Source: Streptomyces sp. NBC_01716 (GTDB lineage Bacteria; Actinomycetota; Actinomycetes; Streptomycetales; Streptomycetaceae). From it: a stretch of 64,000 bases of DNA. Below are positions 41,845 to 52,415 of the stretch, piece by piece. The position numbers were made by a program, and so were the translations under genes. Location: the NCBI RefSeq assembly GCF_036248275.1, contig NZ_CP109181.1, forward strand, positions 5,952,001 through 6,016,000, read 5' to 3'. The notes under the pieces are model-generated. The model did not search any database. It was not told the DNA's origin and saw only the letters and a program-made list of their open reading frames with translations. The stretch's first letter is position 1; every line of letters starts with the position of its first letter.

Positions 41845-44387
41845 GCCGCGCGGCCGTGCACGCCGCCTCCGGGCATCCGCTGGGCGCCGCAGCCCCTCGC
41901 CAGGAAGGCCCGGCCGATCTCCGGCTGGTCCCGCCCGCGTTGGCGGCCTGGGCCGCCGCCGCGCTGGCGACGGGCGCACCGGGCGACTGGATCGCCGGTG
42001 TGGTGCTCACCGGGCTGGTCGTGGCGGGAGTGTTGCTGGTGCGGGCGGCTCTGGTGCCGAGGCCCGTGGCGTCACCGGTGGCGGGCCGGCAGGCGGGTGG
42101 TGGGCTGAGGGATGTGCGGCGGCGGGTGAATGGCGTAGCTGTCGCAGCCGTGCTGCTCTGTGCCGTGGCCGGCGCGGGGTCCGCGTGGCTGCACGGCGCT
42201 GACCGGCACCGAGGCCCGGTGCCGGGGCTCGCCGAGGGGTACGCACGCGTGACCGTCGATCTGACGGTCACCTCCGATCCGCGCCCCGTCAGACCGCGCG
42301 TCCACGGAGACAGGCTCTCGTCGGCGGGCCTTGTCCTGGACGCGGACCTCACGCGCGTGACGTCCGCCGACGGAGCGGTCACCGCGGTCCGTACGCCGGT
42401 GCTCGTATTCGCGGGAGCCGGAGCCGGAGCCGGAGCGGGGGACGGGGTGAAGGGATGGCAGCGGCTGCTGCCGTCCACCGGGCTCCGGCTGGCGGGGCGG
42501 CTGGCGCCGTCGGCGGAGGGGGACGAGAGGTACGCGGCGCTGCTGCGGGTGGAGGGGCGCGGGCCTCCACAGGCCGTACGCCCGCCGACAGACGTGCAAC
42601 GCGCGGCGGGCCGGCTGCGCGCCGGACTGCGGGAGGCGACGGAGGGGCTCCCGGCGGACGCCCGCGCCCTGCTGCCCGGACTGGTGGTCGGGGACACCTC
42701 CCGTATCCCGCCCGAGCTGCACGACGCGTTCACGGCGACCGACCTGTCTCATCTGCTCGCCGTCTCCGGAAGCAACCTGACGATCGTCCTCGCCCTGCTT
42801 ATCGGACCGCCGGGGCTCGCGTTGAGGGCCGAGCGGCGCGGACTCGCCCCGCGTCTGGGGATCTCACTGCGGTCGACTGCTCTGGTCGGCGGGGCGCTCA
42901 CGCTCGCCTTCGTGGTGGTCTGCCGGCCGGAGCCGAGCGTGCTGCGGGCGGCGGCCTGCGGACTGATCACCCTGCTCGCCATCGGCACCGGCAGGCGCAG
43001 ATCGCTGATCCCGGCGCTGGCCGCCGCCGTGCTGCTCCTCGTCCTCTGGGACCCGGCCCTGGCGCGCAGCTTCGGCTTCGTGCTCTCCGTGCTCGCCACG
43101 GGCGCGCTGCTCACCATTGGGCCGCGCTGGAGTGCGGCGCTGCAACGGCGCGGGGTGCCGCCCAGGCTTGCCGAGGTGCTGGCAGCGGCGGCGTCCGCGC
43201 AGGCGGTGTGCGCGCCGGTGGTGGCGGTGTTCGCCGCGCGGGTGAGTCTCGTCGCCATCCCCTGCAATCTGTTCGCGGAGCTGGCGGTGGCACCGGCGAC
43301 CGTGCTCGGGTTCGCGGCGCTCGCCGTGGCGCCGATGGCGATGTCGGCGGCCGAGCTGCTGGCCAGGTGCGCGGGCTGGCCCGCCGGATGGATCGCCTCG
43401 GTCGCGCGTACCGGCGCGGCACTGCCCGGGGCCGAGTCCGAGTGGCCCGGCGGCTGGCGGGGCGGGGCGCTGCTCGCGGTCGTCACGGTGCTCGTCGTCT
43501 ACGCGGTACGGCGCATACGCGGCCACCCATGGGTCGCCGCCATGGCCGTGGTGCTCCTGCTGCTGGCCGTCCTGCGGCCGGTCCCCTTCACCCGGATGGT
43601 CACCGGCTGGCCGCCGCCGGGCTGGACGCTGGCGATGTGCGACGTCGGGCAGGGCGACACGCTCGTGCTCGCGGCCGGCGAGGGAGCCGGCGTGGTCGTG
43701 GACGCCGGTCCCGATCCCCTGCTGGCCGACAGATGTCTGCGCGACCTGGGGATCACCCGCGTACCGCTGCTCGTCGTCAGCCACTTCCATGCCGACCATG
43801 TCACCGGACTGCCCGGGGTGCTGCGCGGCAGGAGGGTCGGTGCCATCCAGACGACGACCCTTCAAGAGCCTTGGGAGCAGAGCGAGTTCGTACGGCGGAC
43901 GGCGCGGGAGGCGCGCGTCCCGCTGGTGCGGGCGATACCGGGGGAGCGGCGCCGGGTCGGGCCGCTCGACTGGCGGGTGCTGTGGCCGATGGACGGTCCC
44001 GGTCTGGGCGCGGGCGGGCCGAACGACGCGAGCGTCACCCTCTTCGTCCGGACGGCGGGTGGTCCGACACTGCTGCTGCTCGGCGATCTCGAACCGCCCG
44101 CCCAGCAGGGCCTGTCGAGGGAGCACCCGTCGCTGCCGCCGGTGGACGTGCTGAAGGTCGCGCACCATGGCTCGGCCTTCCAGGACCCGGGACTGCTGCG
44201 GGAGTTGCGGCCCCGGCTGGCCCTGATCTCCTGCGGCAGGGACAACCCGTACGGCCACCCGTCACCGCGTACGGTCGGCGCGCTGCGGGCCGGGGGTGCG
44301 GTGGTGATGCGTACGGACACGGACGGCGCGGTCGCGGTGACCGGCGCGGGGGCCGGGCTGCGGGCGGTGCCACGAGGGCCGGGATGA
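41841..44387 (+). CDS. comEC: ComEC/Rec2 DNA-uptake channel protein with MBL domain
   Basis: An 848-residue integral membrane protein. The competence domain (about 250-560) has LLAVSGSNLTIVLALLIG and at least ten helices. The N-terminal 190 residues hold two or three helices and an OB-like region. The last 260 residues are a metallo-beta-lactamase domain: DVGQGDTLVLAAGEG, VVSHFHADHVTG (HxHxDH), LLLGDLEPPAQ and VLKVAHHGSAFQD. It starts at GTG 41841 overlapping comEA. The metal ligands all appear present, so a nuclease role is possible. Confidence 0.94.
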   Translation: MSRAAVHAASGHPLGAAAPRQEGPADLRLVPPALAAWAAAALATGAPGDWIAGVVLTGLVVAGVLLVRAALVPRPVASPVAGRQAGGGLRDVRRRVNGVAVAAVLLCAVAGAGSAWLHGADRHRGPVPGLAEGYARVTVDLTVTSDPRPVRPRVHGDRLSSAGLVLDADLTRVTSADGAVTAVRTPVLVFAGAGAGAGAGDGVKGWQRLLPSTGLRLAGRLAPSAEGDERYAALLRVEGRGPPQAVRPPTDVQRAAGRLRAGLREATEGLPADARALLPGLVVGDTSRIPPELHDAFTATDLSHLLAVSGSNLTIVLALLIGPPGLALRAERRGLAPRLGISLRSTALVGGALTLAFVVVCRPEPSVLRAAACGLITLLAIGTGRRRSLIPALAAAVLLLVLWDPALARSFGFVLSVLATGALLTIGPRWSAALQRRGVPPRLAEVLAAAASAQAVCAPVVAVFAARVSLVAIPCNLFAELAVAPATVLGFAALAVAPMAMSAAELLARCAGWPAGWIASVARTGAALPGAESEWPGGWRGGALLAVVTVLVVYAVRRIRGHPWVAAMAVVLLLLAVLRPVPFTRMVTGWPPPGWTLAMCDVGQGDTLVLAAGEGAGVVVDAGPDPLLADRCLRDLGITRVPLLVVSHFHADHVTGLPGVLRGRRVGAIQTTTLQEPWEQSEFVRRTAREARVPLVRAIPGERRRVGPLDWRVLWPMDGPGLGAGGPNDASVTLFVRTAGGPTLLLLGDLEPPAQQGLSREHPSLPPVDVLKVAHHGSAFQDPGLLRELRPRLALISCGRDNPYGHPSPRTVGALRAGGAVVMRTDTDGAVAVTGAGAGLRAVPRGPG

Positions 44388-44593
44388 CCAGGAGAGACGA
44401 CGAGGAGAAGGGACGTAACTGGACGTCAGGTACTTGCGGGTAGGTGATCGGCCAAACCCCCTGTGAGCGCCCGTGTTTGCCCTGAACGGCACAAGGGTGA
44501 TCGAATGCCTAATCGTCAAGGGTCCATGTATTCGGCAACGATGTGATGCCGCGCACGGGCGCCGAGTCCCGAAGGGCACGGGGGTGGGCTGGA

Positions 44594-45475
44594 ATGTTCA
44601 GACGTTGGTTCGGCGGGCGTGGGGCCGTCGCGGCGGGGGCCGGGCCGCTCGCGGGCGTGGCGGTGCCACCCACGGCGGGTGTGCTGAGCTGCCGCGTTCT
44701 CGATCCCGGCGGCGAACCGGTTCAGCGGGCCGAGTTCGTGCTCAGCGACGGCTTCGGGCGGAAGGTCCTCGGCGGCGAGAGCGATCCCTTCGGCTCGGTC
44801 ATGGCGACAGTCCCGGCAGGCGAGTACCGGCTCGCGGTCACGGCCGACGGCTACACGCCGTACCACTGCGATGCCGCGGTGAGCGAGAGCGCGCACGCCG
44901 GTCTCGGCGACGTGACCCTTCGGCTCGCGACGCCACCGTCACTCCCCGGTCCGGGGGAGTGGGAGATCGAGCCGACGCACTCCCAGATCGGCTTCACCGC
45001 GCGCCATATCGGACTGGCGCGAATCCACGGCCGGTTCAACGTGTTCGCCGGAGCCGTGCGGATAGCCGAGCGGATGGACCAGTCCGCGATGCACGTCATC
45101 ATCGACGCCTCGTCCATCGACACCAACGTCCGGATGCGCGACGACCATCTGCGCTCGGCGGACTTCCTCGATGTGGCCAACTACCCGACGCTGGAGTTCT
45201 ACAGCGAACGCTTCGTCCACCGGGGCGGCGGCAACTGGGCCGTGACCGGCGCGCTGACCCTGCACGGCGTGAGCCGTACGGTCACGCTGGACACCCGTTA
45301 CCTGGGCACCGGCAGCGGCATGGAGGGCGAGACGCGCGCGGCCTGCCGTGCCACGACCGAGCTGCACCGTGAGGACTTCACGCTCACCTGGCAGACGATG
45401 GTCGCCCGTGGCATCGCCGTCGTCGGCTCCAGCATCTCCATCGATCTGGACGTCCAGATCGTCCGCAAGTCCTGA
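44594..45475 (+). CDS. YceI family protein with carboxypeptidase-regulatory-like domain
   Basis: A 293-residue protein. Residues 30-110 (LSCRVLDPGGEPVQRAEFVL ... VPAGEYRLAVTADGY) form a CarboxypepD_reg-like beta-sandwich; residues 120-293 are a YceI lipocalin-like barrel: WEIEPTHSQIGFTARHIGLA, then RMRDDHLRSADFLDVANYPT and ALTLHGVSRTVTL. YceI proteins bind isoprenoids or amphipathic ligands. There is no classical signal peptide. ATG 44594 lacks a strong Shine-Dalgarno; starts at 44543/44546 are possible. The 206-base gap upstream holds no gene. Confidence 0.85.
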   Translation: MFRRWFGGRGAVAAGAGPLAGVAVPPTAGVLSCRVLDPGGEPVQRAEFVLSDGFGRKVLGGESDPFGSVMATVPAGEYRLAVTADGYTPYHCDAAVSESAHAGLGDVTLRLATPPSLPGPGEWEIEPTHSQIGFTARHIGLARIHGRFNVFAGAVRIAERMDQSAMHVIIDASSIDTNVRMRDDHLRSADFLDVANYPTLEFYSERFVHRGGGNWAVTGALTLHGVSRTVTLDTRYLGTGSGMEGETRAACRATTELHREDFTLTWQTMVARGIAVVGSSISIDLDVQIVRKS

Positions 45476-45529
45476 GCCCACTCTGAGCCCCACCCTGAGC
45501 CCACCGGCCCCCGCCAAGACCCCCTGGGC

Positions 45530-45555
45530 CACCGCCCGTCACTTCTCGGGCGGTG
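45530..45555. terminator. convergent terminator hairpin
   Basis: CACCGCCC (45530-45537) pairs with GGGCGGTG (45548-45555). It spans the stop of the minus-strand small gene at 45539 and lies 55 bases past the YceI gene. Confidence 0.6.
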
Positions 45556-45793
45556 CTTCGAGCCACCCCTCGTACTCGGCGGCGAAGGCGTCCAGCGCCA
45601 CGGGATCGAGCCGCGTCGTCGCGTCCTCGATCACCACCAGCCACTGCGCGTCCTCGGCGTCGTCCTCGCCGGCCAGGGCGTCCCGTACGAGCTGGGGCTC
45701 CTCCAACACCCCGAAGCGGTCAACGAGTTCACCCGCCACCTCCTCGGCGGCGTCGCGGTCGGGCAGCACCAGTACATGTCGAACATCGCTCAC
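45539..45793 (-). CDS. 84-residue conserved protein
   Basis: A small acidic protein starting at GTG 45793: MSDVRHVLVLPDRDAAEEVA, then RFGVLEEPQLVRDALAG, QWLVVIEDATTRLDP and AEYEGWLEAP. The alternating strands and helices suggest a compact alpha/beta fold. It is divergent from holA with 68 bases between them. No known function; I believe similar small genes occur next to holA in other Streptomyces. Confidence 0.75.
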   Translation of the reverse strand: MSDVRHVLVLPDRDAAEEVAGELVDRFGVLEEPQLVRDALAGEDDAEDAQWLVVIEDATTRLDPVALDAFAAEYEGWLEAPPEK

Positions 45794-45861
45794 CCGCCCA
45801 TTCTCCCGTACCCGGGCGGTACGCGGAGCGCTGTCGGTGGGCCGTGCGATGCTGGACCGCG

Positions 45862-46848
45862 ATGGCCACCAGGAAGACTTCCCCCGACGATCCGCTCGCC
45901 CCTCTCACGCTCGCCGTGGGCCAGGAGGACCTGCTGCTGGACCGCGCCGTCCAGCAGGTCGTGGCGGCTGCCCGCGCCGCCGACCCGGACACCGACGTGC
46001 GCGACCTCCCCTCCGACCAGCTCCAGCCCGGCACCCTCGCCGAGCTGACGAGCCCGTCGCTCTTCGCCGAGCGCAAGGTCGTCGTCGTACGGAACGCCCA
46101 CGACCTGTCCGCCGACACGATCAAGGACGTCAAGGCGTATCTCGACGCACCCGCCGAGGAGATCACACTCGTGCTGCTGCACGCGGGCGGTCCCAAGGGC
46201 AAGGCCCTGCTCGACGCCGCCCGCAAGGCCGGTGCCCGTGAGGTCCCCTGCGCGAAGACGACCAAGCCCGCCGAGCGGCTGGCCTTCGTACGGTCGGAGT
46301 TCCGCGCGCTGGGCCGCTCGGCCACGCCCGAGGCCTGCCAGGCGCTGGTCGACTCGATCGGCAGCGATCTGCGGGAGCTGGCGAGCGCGGTGTCCCAGCT
46401 CGTCGCCGACGTCGAGGGCCCCATCGACGACGCCGTCGTCGCCCGCTACTACACGGGCCGCGCCGAGGCGTCCAGCTTCACCGTCGCCGACCGGGCCGTG
46501 GAGGGCCGCGCGGCCGACGCGCTCGAAGCGCTGCGCTGGTCGCTGTCGACCGACGTCGCGCCCGTACTGATCACCAGCGCCCTTGCGCAGGGTGTGCGCG
46601 CCATCGGCAAGCTCTCGTCGGCGCGGGGCGGCCGTCCCGCCGATCTCGCGCGGGAGCTGGGCATGCCGCCGTGGAAGATCGACAAGGTGCGACAGCAGAT
46701 GCGCGGCTGGACCCCGGACGGGGTGGCGACGGCGCTGCGCGCGGTCGCTGAGGCCGACGAAGGCGTCAAGGGCGGCGGCGCCGACCCCGAGTACGCGCTG
46801 GAGAAGGCCGTCGTGACGGTCGCCCGCGCGGCCCGCGCCGGCCGCTGA
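45862..46848 (+). CDS. holA: DNA polymerase III subunit delta
   Basis: A 328-residue HolA, the clamp-loader wrench subunit. Segments LTLAVGQEDLLLDRAVQQVV, SPSLFAERKVVVVRNAHDL and CAKTTKPAERLAFVRSEFRA belong to the N-terminal AAA+-like domain. SDLRELASAVSQLVAD, SFTVADRAVEGRAADALEAL and ELGMPPWKIDKVRQQMRGW belong to the C-terminal collar. ATG 45862. It is followed by a strong hairpin and, on the other strand, by rpsT, the usual order. Confidence 0.94.
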   Translation: MATRKTSPDDPLAPLTLAVGQEDLLLDRAVQQVVAAARAADPDTDVRDLPSDQLQPGTLAELTSPSLFAERKVVVVRNAHDLSADTIKDVKAYLDAPAEEITLVLLHAGGPKGKALLDAARKAGAREVPCAKTTKPAERLAFVRSEFRALGRSATPEACQALVDSIGSDLRELASAVSQLVADVEGPIDDAVVARYYTGRAEASSFTVADRAVEGRAADALEALRWSLSTDVAPVLITSALAQGVRAIGKLSSARGGRPADLARELGMPPWKIDKVRQQMRGWTPDGVATALRAVAEADEGVKGGGADPEYALEKAVVTVARAARAGR

Positions 46849-46870
46849 GGGCTGTCCCGTCATCATGCCG

Positions 46871-46899
46871 AAGGCCCCGGTACGCCGTACCGGGGCCTT
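46871..46899. terminator. terminator after holA
   Basis: A perfect 13-bp stem (46871-46883 with 46887-46899, arms beginning aaggccccggtac) with a 3-nt loop, 22 bases past holA. Confidence 0.85.
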
Positions 46900-47038
46900 C
46901 GTCGTCAAACCTGGCCGGACCCGCACCCGCGTGGCGAACGCAGTCGTGCGCGGATCCGAAAGACACCGGTCAGGAGCGGTAGAGAGGGCCCGCTGAGTCC
47001 GTTCCGGCGGTTGGAATCAAGAGTGAGCAGACAGTCGC

Positions 47039-47305
47039 TCAGCCCTGGAGGGCGGCAACCTTCGACGCCAGCGCCGACTTCTTGTTGGCGGCGGCGTTCT
47101 TGTGGATGACACCCTTCGAGGCAGCCTTGTCGAGCTTGCGCGACGCCTCACGGACGGCCACGTTCGCCGTCTCGACGTCACCGGCGGCGACAGCCTCACG
47201 GGCCTTGCGGATCGCGGTCTTGAGCGACGACTTGACGGCCTTGTTGCGCAGGCGCGCCTTCTCGTTGGTCTTGTTCCGCTTGATCTGGGACTTGATGTTC
47301 GCCAC
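47039..47305 (-). CDS. rpsT: 30S ribosomal protein S20
   Basis: An 88-residue S20: MANIKSQIKRNKTNEKARLR, then KAVKSSLKTAIRKAREAVAA and the ending SKGVIHKNAAANKKSALASK. It binds 16S rRNA at the base of the body. The start is the GTG at 47305; upstream sequence in the frame does not match S20. Highly basic, typical length. It is divergent from lepA with a shared 201-base promoter region. Confidence 0.97.
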   Translation of the reverse strand: MANIKSQIKRNKTNEKARLRNKAVKSSLKTAIRKAREAVAAGDVETANVAVREASRKLDKAASKGVIHKNAAANKKSALASKVAALQG

Positions 47306-47376
47306 GAAACGCCTTTTCAGGTTCGATGATCTTTGAATGAGCGCCCGCGCCGAGACGGCAGCAGACACAGCTGACC

Positions 47377-47406
47377 ACGCTACCAGTGACCGCCCGACCG
47401 GCCCAA
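47377..47406 (-). promoter_or_regulatory. probable rpsT promoter
   Basis: Read on the minus strand: TTGGGC (47406-47401), 18-base spacer, TAGCGT (47382-47377). It would give a leader of about 65 bases before the rpsT GTG. Confidence 0.4.
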
Positions 47407-47506
47407 ACCGGGCGCAGCCCCGTACCCGTGGGACGATGGAGCCTACGTATCGATCCGATGTCGACCCGAGACGAGACGCCGCGCGTCTCAAGAATCAGGA
47501 CCCTGC

Positions 47507-49372
47507 GTGCCCGCGACCCCTACCAACGTGCCCGAGCCGAGCCGTACGGACCCGGCGCTGCTCCGTAATTTCTGCATCATCGCGCACATCGACCACGGCA
47601 AGTCGACGCTCGCCGACCGGATGCTCCAGCTGACCGGCGTGGTCGACCAGCGGCAGATGCGTGCCCAGTATCTCGACCGGATGGACATCGAACGCGAGCG
47701 CGGCATCACGATCAAGTCCCAGGCGGTCCGGCTGCCGTGGGCCCCCAACGAGGGTCCGGACAAGGGCACCACCCATGTCCTGAACATGATCGACACTCCG
47801 GGCCATGTGGACTTCACCTACGAGGTGTCCCGCTCGCTCGCCGCCTGCGAGGGCACGATCCTCCTGGTGGACGCCGCGCAGGGCATCGAGGCGCAGACCC
47901 TGGCCAACCTCTATCTGGCGATGGAGAACGACCTCACCATCGTCCCGGTGCTCAACAAGATCGACCTGCCGGCCGCGCAGCCCGAGAAGTTCTCCGAGGA
48001 GCTGGCGAACCTCATCGGCTGTCAGCCGGAGGACGTGCTCAAGGTCTCCGCGAAGACCGGCGTCGGCGTCGACGTCCTGCTCGACCGGGTCGTCAAGGAC
48101 GTGCCCCCGCCGGTCGGTGTCGCCGACGCCCCGGCGCGCGCGATGATCTTCGACTCGGTGTACGACTCCTACCGGGGCGTCGTCACCTACGTACGTGTCA
48201 TCGACGGTCAGCTCAACAAACGCGAGCGCATCCGGATGATGTCCACCGGCGCCACCCACGAACTGCTGGAGATCGGTGTCTCCTCGCCCGAGATGACCCC
48301 GGCCGACGGTCTCGGTGTGGGCGAGGTCGGCTATCTCATCACCGGGGTGAAGGACGTCAGGCAGTCCAAGGTCGGTGACACGATCACCTCCTTCGCCAAG
48401 GGCGCGACCGAGGCGCTGGGCGGCTACAAGGACCCCAAGCCGATGGTGTTCTCCGGTCTCTATCCGCTGGACGGCTCGGACTACCCCGAGCTGCGCGACG
48501 CCCTCGACAAGCTCCAGCTCAACGACGCGGCCCTGGTCTACGAGCCGGAGACCTCGGCGGCTCTCGGCTTCGGTTTCCGCGTCGGCTTCCTCGGGCTCCT
48601 GCACCTCGACGTGATCCGCGAGCGGCTGGAGCGCGAGTTCAACCTCGACCTGATCGCGACCGCGCCGAACGTCGTCTACCGGGTGGAGATGGAGGACGGC
48701 AAGGAGCACACCGTCACCAACCCGAGCGAGTTCCCCGAGGGGAAGATCGACTCGGTGCACGAGCCGGTCGTCCGCGCCACGATCCTCGCGCCCAGCGAGT
48801 TCATCGGCTCGATCATGGAGCTCTGCCAGACCCGCCGCGGCACGCTCCTCGGCATGGACTATCTCTCCGCCGACCGGGTGGAGATCCGCTACACCCTCCC
48901 GCTGGCCGAGATCGTCTTCGACTTCTTCGACCAGCTGAAGTCGAAGACCCGTGGCTATGCGTCGCTGGATTACGAGCCCACCGGCGAGCAGAGCGCCCAG
49001 CTCGTCAAGGTCGACATCCTGCTGCACGGCGACAAGGTCGACGCCTTCTCCGCCATCACGCACCGGGACCAGGCGTACGCGTACGGCGTACGGCTCGTCG
49101 CCAAGCTCAGGGAGCTCATCCCGCGCCAGGCCTTCGAGGTGCCCATCCAGGCGGCCATCGGATCCCGGGTCATCGCCCGTGAGACGATCCGCGCCATCCG
49201 TAAGGACGTCCTCGCCAAGTGCTACGGCGGAGACATCTCCCGGAAGCGCAAGCTGCTGGAGAAGCAGAAGGAGGGCAAGAAGCGGATGAAGATGGTCGGC
49301 AGCGTGGAGGTCCCGCAGGAGGCGTTCATCGCGGTGCTGTCGAGCGACGAATCGTCCGGCAAGAAGAAGTGA
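47507..49372 (+). CDS. lepA: elongation factor 4 (LepA)
   Basis: A 621-residue translation GTPase that back-translocates or remodels ribosomes. The G domain has CIIAHIDHGKSTLADRML (G1), ERGITIKSQAV (G2), DTPGHVDF (G3) and NKID (G4). The distinctive LepA C-terminal domain has YGVRLVAKLRELIPRQAFEV, ETIRAIRKDVLAKCYGGDIS and KKRMKMVGSVEVPQEAF. GTG 47507 gives a 15-residue extension before the G domain. A broken hairpin follows at 49429. Confidence 0.97.
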   Translation: MPATPTNVPEPSRTDPALLRNFCIIAHIDHGKSTLADRMLQLTGVVDQRQMRAQYLDRMDIERERGITIKSQAVRLPWAPNEGPDKGTTHVLNMIDTPGHVDFTYEVSRSLAACEGTILLVDAAQGIEAQTLANLYLAMENDLTIVPVLNKIDLPAAQPEKFSEELANLIGCQPEDVLKVSAKTGVGVDVLLDRVVKDVPPPVGVADAPARAMIFDSVYDSYRGVVTYVRVIDGQLNKRERIRMMSTGATHELLEIGVSSPEMTPADGLGVGEVGYLITGVKDVRQSKVGDTITSFAKGATEALGGYKDPKPMVFSGLYPLDGSDYPELRDALDKLQLNDAALVYEPETSAALGFGFRVGFLGLLHLDVIRERLEREFNLDLIATAPNVVYRVEMEDGKEHTVTNPSEFPEGKIDSVHEPVVRATILAPSEFIGSIMELCQTRRGTLLGMDYLSADRVEIRYTLPLAEIVFDFFDQLKSKTRGYASLDYEPTGEQSAQLVKVDILLHGDKVDAFSAITHRDQAYAYGVRLVAKLRELIPRQAFEVPIQAAIGSRVIARETIRAIRKDVLAKCYGGDISRKRKLLEKQKEGKKRMKMVGSVEVPQEAFIAVLSSDESSGKKK

Positions 49373-49428
49373 CCCCGGGCGTACGGCGGGTTACGGCCGG
49401 GGGTGACGGGGAAGTGACTCGCGAGTAG

Positions 49429-49471
49429 GGCCGGTCGGGTCCGGGCGCTCAGGCGCGCGGGCCCGACGGCC
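49429..49471 (+). terminator. probable terminator after lepA
   Basis: An imperfect long stem (GGCCGGTCGGGTCCG with CGGGCCCGACGGCC, one bulged base) lies 57 bases past lepA. Confidence 0.6.
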
Positions 49472-49513
49472 GTTCACGGTCGGGTTCGTTATGAAGCGGC
49501 TCCCCGCGTCCCC

Positions 49514-49542
49514 TTACGTACCGGGCGGGTCCGCTCTAGTCT
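49514..49542 (+). promoter_or_regulatory. promoter of the acyl-CoA ligase gene
   Basis: TTACGT (49514-49519) and TAGTCT (49537-49542) with a 17-base spacer. It lies about 75 bases before the start codon, and a near-palindrome sits just downstream. Confidence 0.45.
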
Positions 49543-49557
49543 GATCACTGCTCGATG

Positions 49558-49573
49558 GTTACTCGCCAGTTAC
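49558..49573. promoter_or_regulatory. probable operator of the acyl-CoA ligase gene
   Basis: GTTACTCGCCAGTTAC is an inverted repeat in which 10 of 16 positions (five pairs) match its complement exactly across the centre, of the kind bound by TetR-family regulators of fatty acid genes. It lies between the -10 and the start codon, where a repressor would block transcription. Confidence 0.45.
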
Positions 49574-49615
49574 AACAAGCCAGTCGCGCAAGCATTGCGG
49601 GGCCCGGAGGACGTC

Positions 49616-51505
<1,890 letters not shown>

Positions 51506-51556
51506 AGGCACATACGCGTCGTACATGAGTACGAGGGCGGGGCCGGCGGCCGGGAT

Positions 51557-52192
51557 CTACGGCTGAAGGCTCCGTCCGCGGCGTAATTCCCGCAGTATGT
51601 TGTCGAGCCCGGCCACATGGTCGCGCAGCGCGGCCAGTTCGCCGGGGCCGCCGTCGTGACCGACCGGACCCTCGTCGCCGAGCATCGACCCGATCGCGGC
51701 GAGCCGGTGGCCCATCTCCGCGAGCCGTGCGTGGTCCTGGGCCTGCAGGGCTTCCAACTGGCGGTTCTTGCGGTGCAGTTCGAGGAAGACCGTCACCTTG
51801 GCGCGCAGTACCCAGGGGTCGAACGGCTTCGGGATGAAGTCCGCCGCCCCGGTCGCGTAGCCGCGGAACGTGAACCCGCTGTCGGTGTCGCCGCCGGTCA
51901 GGAAGATGATCGGGACGTCCTTCGCCTGGTCCAGCCGCTTGATGCCGGCGGCGGTGTCGAAGCCGTCCATGCCCGGCATCCGTACGTCCAGCAGAACCAG
52001 CGCGAACCGCTCGCGACGCAGGGCCCGCATCGCCTCCTCGCCCGAACGGGCCCGCACCAGTGGGGCGTTGAGGGATGTCAGAACGGCTTCGAGTGCGAGA
52101 AGATTCTCCTCCATGTCGTCGACCAGGAGGATTCCCGCGCGGTCCGCGACAAGGGTGTCAGTGGCTTGCCGGGTGGGTATCTGGGTGCTCAT
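51557..52192 (-). CDS. response regulator with C-terminal helical region
   Basis: A 211-residue protein. The receiver domain (about 18-140) has ILLVDDMEENLLALEAVL (acidic pair), LVLLDVRMPGMDGFDTAA (phosphoryl Asp), IIFLTGGD (Thr) and DFIPKPFDPWVL (Lys). The rest is a coiled-coil-like helix (VTVFLELHRKNRQLEALQ) and an extended tail. It has no DNA-binding domain, so its output is by protein contact. Its start (52192) is divergent from the kinase/phosphatase gene at 52416. Confidence 0.9.
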   Translation of the reverse strand: MSTQIPTRQATDTLVADRAGILLVDDMEENLLALEAVLTSLNAPLVRARSGEEAMRALRRERFALVLLDVRMPGMDGFDTAAGIKRLDQAKDVPIIFLTGGDTDSGFTFRGYATGAADFIPKPFDPWVLRAKVTVFLELHRKNRQLEALQAQDHARLAEMGHRLAAIGSMLGDEGPVGHDGGPGELAALRDHVAGLDNILRELRRGRSLQP

Positions 52193-52415
52193 CGTGGGTG
52201 GCGTCCGAATAGATTGAGGCCGGGACTGGGGGATCCTGATGCGTAGTGTGTCGGGGGTACGGCGGCCGGGAAGTGGCCTCTGAGCTCCGTGCTTCGCTCA
52301 ATTCTTCGCCCGCTTCTTCGCCCGTTTCGATGACTCGACGCGTATGGGCACGCTCAGTCTGTCACTCTGTCGGGGTCGTAAGCGGCGCAACGAAAGAAAC
52401 AACCAGGAGCCGCAC

